This document shows, piece after piece, positions 61,516-64,000 of a DNA stretch of 64,000 nucleotides. The position numbers were made by a program, and so were the translations under genes. Positions within the stretch are counted from its first letter, which is position 1. Each line of letters begins with the position of its first letter. This DNA is from Salinispora fenicalii (GTDB taxonomy: Bacteria; Actinomycetota; Actinomycetes; Mycobacteriales; Micromonosporaceae): positions 1 to 64,000 of the forward strand of contig NZ_AZWQ01000022.1 in NCBI RefSeq assembly GCF_000514815.1. Reading direction: 5' to 3'. Under the pieces are notes generated by a model. The model did not search any database, was not told the DNA's origin, and saw only the letters and a program-made list of their open reading frames with translations.

Positions 61516-62301
61516 TCAGGCGCAGACGACCCGCACGTCAGCGGCGCGGAAGGCGGCGACCACCTCGGACGGCGCACCGGAGTCAGTGACCAGGGTCTCC
61601 ATCCGGTCCACCGGGCAGATCCGGGCAAAAGCGTGGCCACCCAGCTTGGACGAGTCGGCGATCACCACCACCCGCTTCGCCCGCGCCACCATCAGACTGT
61701 TCATCGCCGCTTCCCCCTCATGGTGAGCGGCGGCGCCGAGCTGCGGGTCAACCGCGTCCACCCCGAGCAGGGCCACGTCCAGAGTGACTTCGCGCAGCAG
61801 GGCCCCACCCAGTGGGCCGACCAACTCGAATGACTTGGGTCGCACCACCCCACCGGCCACCACGACCTTCATCCGGGACCGGACCAGCAGCTCGTTGGCG
61901 ATGTTGAGGGCGTTGGTGACCACGGTGAGCTGGGCACCCTCGGCACTGGTGTTCAGATCCGGCCGTACGGCCAGCGCTCGTGCCACCTCAGTGCTGGTGG
62001 TGCCGCCGTTGAGGCCGACCACCGTGCCCGGGGCCACCAGCGCCGCGGCCGCCGCGCCGATCCGCTGCTTCTCGGCCGAGTGCTTCGCGGACTTGTACCG
62101 CAGCGGCAGGTCATACGAGACGCCGTTGGCGACCGCCCCACCCCGGGTACGTGTGATCATCTGCTGCTGGGCAAGCTGGTCGAAATCCCGACGAATGGTG
62201 GCCTGCGAGACGGCCAGGCGCTCGGCGGCCCCCTCGACGCTGACCCGACCGCTGTCGGTCAGCATCTCGAGTAGGGCGTTCCATCTCGCGTACCGGTCCA
62301 C
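61516..62301 (-). CDS. DeoR-family transcriptional regulator
   Basis: 261 residues. N-terminal helix-turn-helix with NALLEMLTDSGRVSVEGAAERLAVSQATIRRDFDQL, then a sugar-phosphate-binding domain of the DeoR/GlpR type (NGGTTSTEVARAL, VVVADSSKLGGHAF). It is divergent from the SIS and ROK genes, which it probably represses in response to an amino-sugar phosphate. GTG at 62301 with GGAGGG six bases upstream. Operator-like repeats lie between. Confidence 0.92.
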   Translation of the reverse strand: MDRYARWNALLEMLTDSGRVSVEGAAERLAVSQATIRRDFDQLAQQQMITRTRGGAVANGVSYDLPLRYKSAKHSAEKQRIGAAAAALVAPGTVVGLNGGTTSTEVARALAVRPDLNTSAEGAQLTVVTNALNIANELLVRSRMKVVVAGGVVRPKSFELVGPLGGALLREVTLDVALLGVDAVDPQLGAAAHHEGEAAMNSLMVARAKRVVVIADSSKLGGHAFARICPVDRMETLVTDSGAPSEVVAAFRAADVRVVCA

Positions 62302-62341
62302 CCCGAGCCCTCCAGCGGCTGCACGATTGGTGATTGTGCGT

Positions 62342-62442
62342 GCACAATAGTGCGCGAAACTACGTAAAGGCAACGCCGGCTCTGCTCGATCTTCAGCCCA
62401 GTTGCCACCACCACCCAAATCGGCGCACAATAGCGCGCGAAA
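62342..62442. promoter_or_regulatory. Operator-like direct repeats between DeoR and SIS genes
   Basis: GCACAATAGTGCGCGAAA (62342-62359) and GCACAATAGCGCGCGAAA (62425-62442) differ at one base and are 83 bases apart. TTGTGC-GT-GCACAA (about 62334-62347) overlaps the first. Positioned between the divergent DeoR and SIS genes, they fit binding sites of the DeoR regulator. Confidence 0.7.
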
Positions 62443-62485
62443 GCCGAGCCTAACGAGCCAAATCGCGCACGTTCTGGAGAACCTG

Positions 62486-63415
62486 ATGTCGTACGTCGAC
62501 ATGGAGATCGCGAGTCAACCCGACTGCTGGCGGACCGCGGCGCGGCTGGCCAACTCGGTAGCCGACCGGCTGCCCCGTCCCGGCGAACGAGTCGCCGTCG
62601 TGGGGTGCGGCACCTCCTGGTTCATGGCGATGGCCTACGCCGCTCGCCGCGAGCACGCCGGCCACGGCGAGACCGACGCCTTCCAGGCCAGCGAATTTCC
62701 CACCGGCCGCCGCTACGACCGGATGATCGCGATCACCCGCTCCGGCACCACCACCGAGGTGACCGATCTACTCGCCGCGCTCCGCGGGATGGTGCCCACC
62801 ACCGTCCTGGTCGGCGACCCCGCCGCTCCCGCCGCCGACCTGGCCGATGCCACGGTGCCGTTGACCTTCGCCGACGAACGCGCGGTGGTGCAGACCCGCT
62901 TCGCGACGACCGCGCTGGCCCTGCTCCGCGCCCACCTGGGCGACAACATTCCCGCGCTCTCCGCCGACGCCGAGGTGGCGGTACGCGCCCCCCTGCCGAT
63001 CGATCCCGCCCAGATCGAACAGGTCACCTTCCTGGGCCGGGGGTGGACCGTCGGGCTGGCCCACGAGGCGGCGCTGAAGTGCCGCGAGGCCGCGACCTTC
63101 TGGGCCGAGGCCTACCCGGCCATGGACTACCGGCACGGCCCGATCTCCGTCGCCGCGCCAGGCCGGCTGGTCTGGGCCTTCGGGGAACTGCCCGACGGGC
63201 TCGCGGAGGATGTGGCGGCCACCGGCGCCGCCTTCGTGCACAGCCGCACCCACGGGTGCCGCAGCGTGATCGGAAACTGGGCGGCCGGTCGCACACCGCT
63301 GGACCCGATGGCCGACCTGATCCTGGCGCAGCGCTTCGCCGCCACGCTCGCCACCAGCCGTGGCCTCGACCCCGACGCACCGCGGCACCTCGCCCGCTCC
63401 GTGGTTCTGGCATGA
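62486..63415 (+). CDS. SIS-domain sugar isomerase/deaminase (AgaS/GlmS-like)
   Basis: 309 residues. Two SIS domains: the first with VAVVGCGTSWFMAMAYAARREHAG and ITRSGTTTEV, the second with FLGRGWTVGLAHEAALKCREAATFWAEAYPAMDYRHGP. These bind sugar phosphates as in AgaS, GlmS and related deaminases. Probably removes ammonia from or isomerises an amino-sugar phosphate. ATG at 62486 with GGAGAA upstream. The ROK gene overlaps its stop (ATGA). Confidence 0.9.
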   Translation: MSYVDMEIASQPDCWRTAARLANSVADRLPRPGERVAVVGCGTSWFMAMAYAARREHAGHGETDAFQASEFPTGRRYDRMIAITRSGTTTEVTDLLAALRGMVPTTVLVGDPAAPAADLADATVPLTFADERAVVQTRFATTALALLRAHLGDNIPALSADAEVAVRAPLPIDPAQIEQVTFLGRGWTVGLAHEAALKCREAATFWAEAYPAMDYRHGPISVAAPGRLVWAFGELPDGLAEDVAATGAAFVHSRTHGCRSVIGNWAAGRTPLDPMADLILAQRFAATLATSRGLDPDAPRHLARSVVLA

Positions 63416-64000
63416 GCAGTGGGGAACCGGGCGGGGCGCCGAGCGCTCCGCACGGCGCACCCGACCGGCAGCAGGTCGTGGTCGCGATCGACGTCGGTGG
63501 CAGCGGGATGAAGTGCGCCCTGGTCCATCGGGACGGCACGGTCGCCCGCACCGAACACCACCCGACGCAGACCGCACGCGGCCCGGCGGCGGTCGTCGAC
63601 ACCATCCTCGACGTCGCCGCGGCCCTGGCGGACACGGCCCGCCACGAAGGGCTCACCCCGGTGGCGTTCGGCCTCGCCGTCCCGGGCGTGATCGACGAAG
63701 CGGCAGGGGTGGCGATCTGGTCGGCCAACATCGGCTTCCGCGATGTGCCGCTGCGGGCCCTGGCCACGGCCCGGCTCGGGATGCCGGCGGCACTCGGCCA
63801 TGATGTCCGCGTCGGCGGCGTCGCCGAGGCACGCCTCGGCGCTGGTCGGGCCGACCGACACGTCCTCTTCGTCGCCATCGGTACCGGCATCGCCGCCGCC
63901 CATGTGATCGACGGAACGGCCGCCACCGGCGCGCACGGCGCGGCCGGGGAACTCGGCCACATCCTGGTCCGCCCCGGCGGACCGCGCTGCGGCTGCGGGC
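63412..64000 (+). CDS. ROK-family sugar kinase (partial)
   Basis: Cut by the window edge; 196 codons seen. ROK kinase fold: AIDVGGSGMKCALVHRDG (ATP loop), FGLAVPGVIDE, the DVR active-site region GHDVRVGGVAEARLG, VAIGTGIAAAHVIDG, and the zinc-type motif GAAGELGHI followed by RCGCG. It should phosphorylate an amino sugar such as N-acetylglucosamine. Coupled to the SIS gene by an ATGA overlap and probably controlled by the divergent DeoR protein. Confidence 0.93.
   Translation, partial: MSSGEPGGAPSAPHGAPDRQQVVVAIDVGGSGMKCALVHRDGTVARTEHHPTQTARGPAAVVDTILDVAAALADTARHEGLTPVAFGLAVPGVIDEAAGVAIWSANIGFRDVPLRALATARLGMPAALGHDVRVGGVAEARLGAGRADRHVLFVAIGTGIAAAHVIDGTAATGAHGAAGELGHILVRPGGPRCGCG

Overview
This is high-GC actinobacterial DNA. 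Mycothiol synthase (mshD), GlnR, a stand-alone groEL with CIRCE sites, an actinobacterial Cdc48-like AAA protein, a SAM-IV riboswitch, an S-adenosyl methyltransferase of the DUF574 family and many GTG/TTG starts behind strong GGAGG sites point to Micromonosporaceae (Micromonospora or Salinispora type). The family is an inference from gene content; no rRNA or other species marker is present. From memory, the gene order sulfurtransferase - GlnR - MshD - pst - pit, and later groEL - csp - thrC, resembles conserved blocks of the Streptomyces core, so most of the window looks like chromosome backbone.

Layout. 1-4.7 kb is an accessory stretch with lower GC in places: a secreted protein, a pentapeptide-repeat protein with a small membrane protein, a short GntR-type repressor, and a DivIVA-like coiled-coil gene with a partner. 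4.7-8.2 kb holds a sulfurtransferase/DUF1416 operon behind a cysteine-rich leader peptide, an LmeA-like lipoprotein-type gene and a membrane protein. 8.4-20.4 kb is a nutrient-regulation block: glnR, a polysaccharide deacetylase, mshD, pstSCAB followed in the same operon by an atypical response regulator, phoU, a Nudix hydrolase, an oxidoreductase, and a DUF47-Pit phosphate transporter pair. PHO-box repeats lie in front of both phosphate transport units.

20.9-37.7 kb holds a DUF402 protein, a DinG-like helicase, an AI-2E family transporter, a GroES-like protein, a PrsW protease, a class V aminotransferase behind a SAM-IV riboswitch, a FUSC protein, a GlcD-like oxidase, glycerol-3-phosphate dehydrogenase, a polytopic subtilase and a two-domain acetyltransferase. 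37.7-46.4 kb carries groEL with two CIRCE operators, a cold-shock protein, two acetyltransferases, a methyltransferase, paaN, and a threonine synthase behind a SAM-I riboswitch.

46.4-50.7 kb is a second accessory patch: remnants of a transposase and an integrase, a secreted propeller-like protein, two more short GntR proteins and a second DivIVA-like gene. 50.7-64 kb has an ABC permease paired with an unusual fusion (extracytoplasmic serine hydrolase plus ABC ATPase in one chain), a methyltransferase, a Cdc48-like AAA protein, small proteins, a second ABC transporter, and a DeoR-SIS-ROK amino-sugar cluster cut by the window edge.

Shared control ties several parts together: phosphate (two PHO regions, pst, pit, phoU), sulfur and methionine (a Cys leader, a SAM-IV and a SAM-I riboswitch), heat shock (CIRCE on groEL), and sugar (DeoR-type repeats). 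The least ordinary items are the hydrolase/ABC fusion, the atypical regulator at the end of the pst operon, the duplicated GntR/DivIVA-like loci, and the SAM riboswitch on a threonine synthase.
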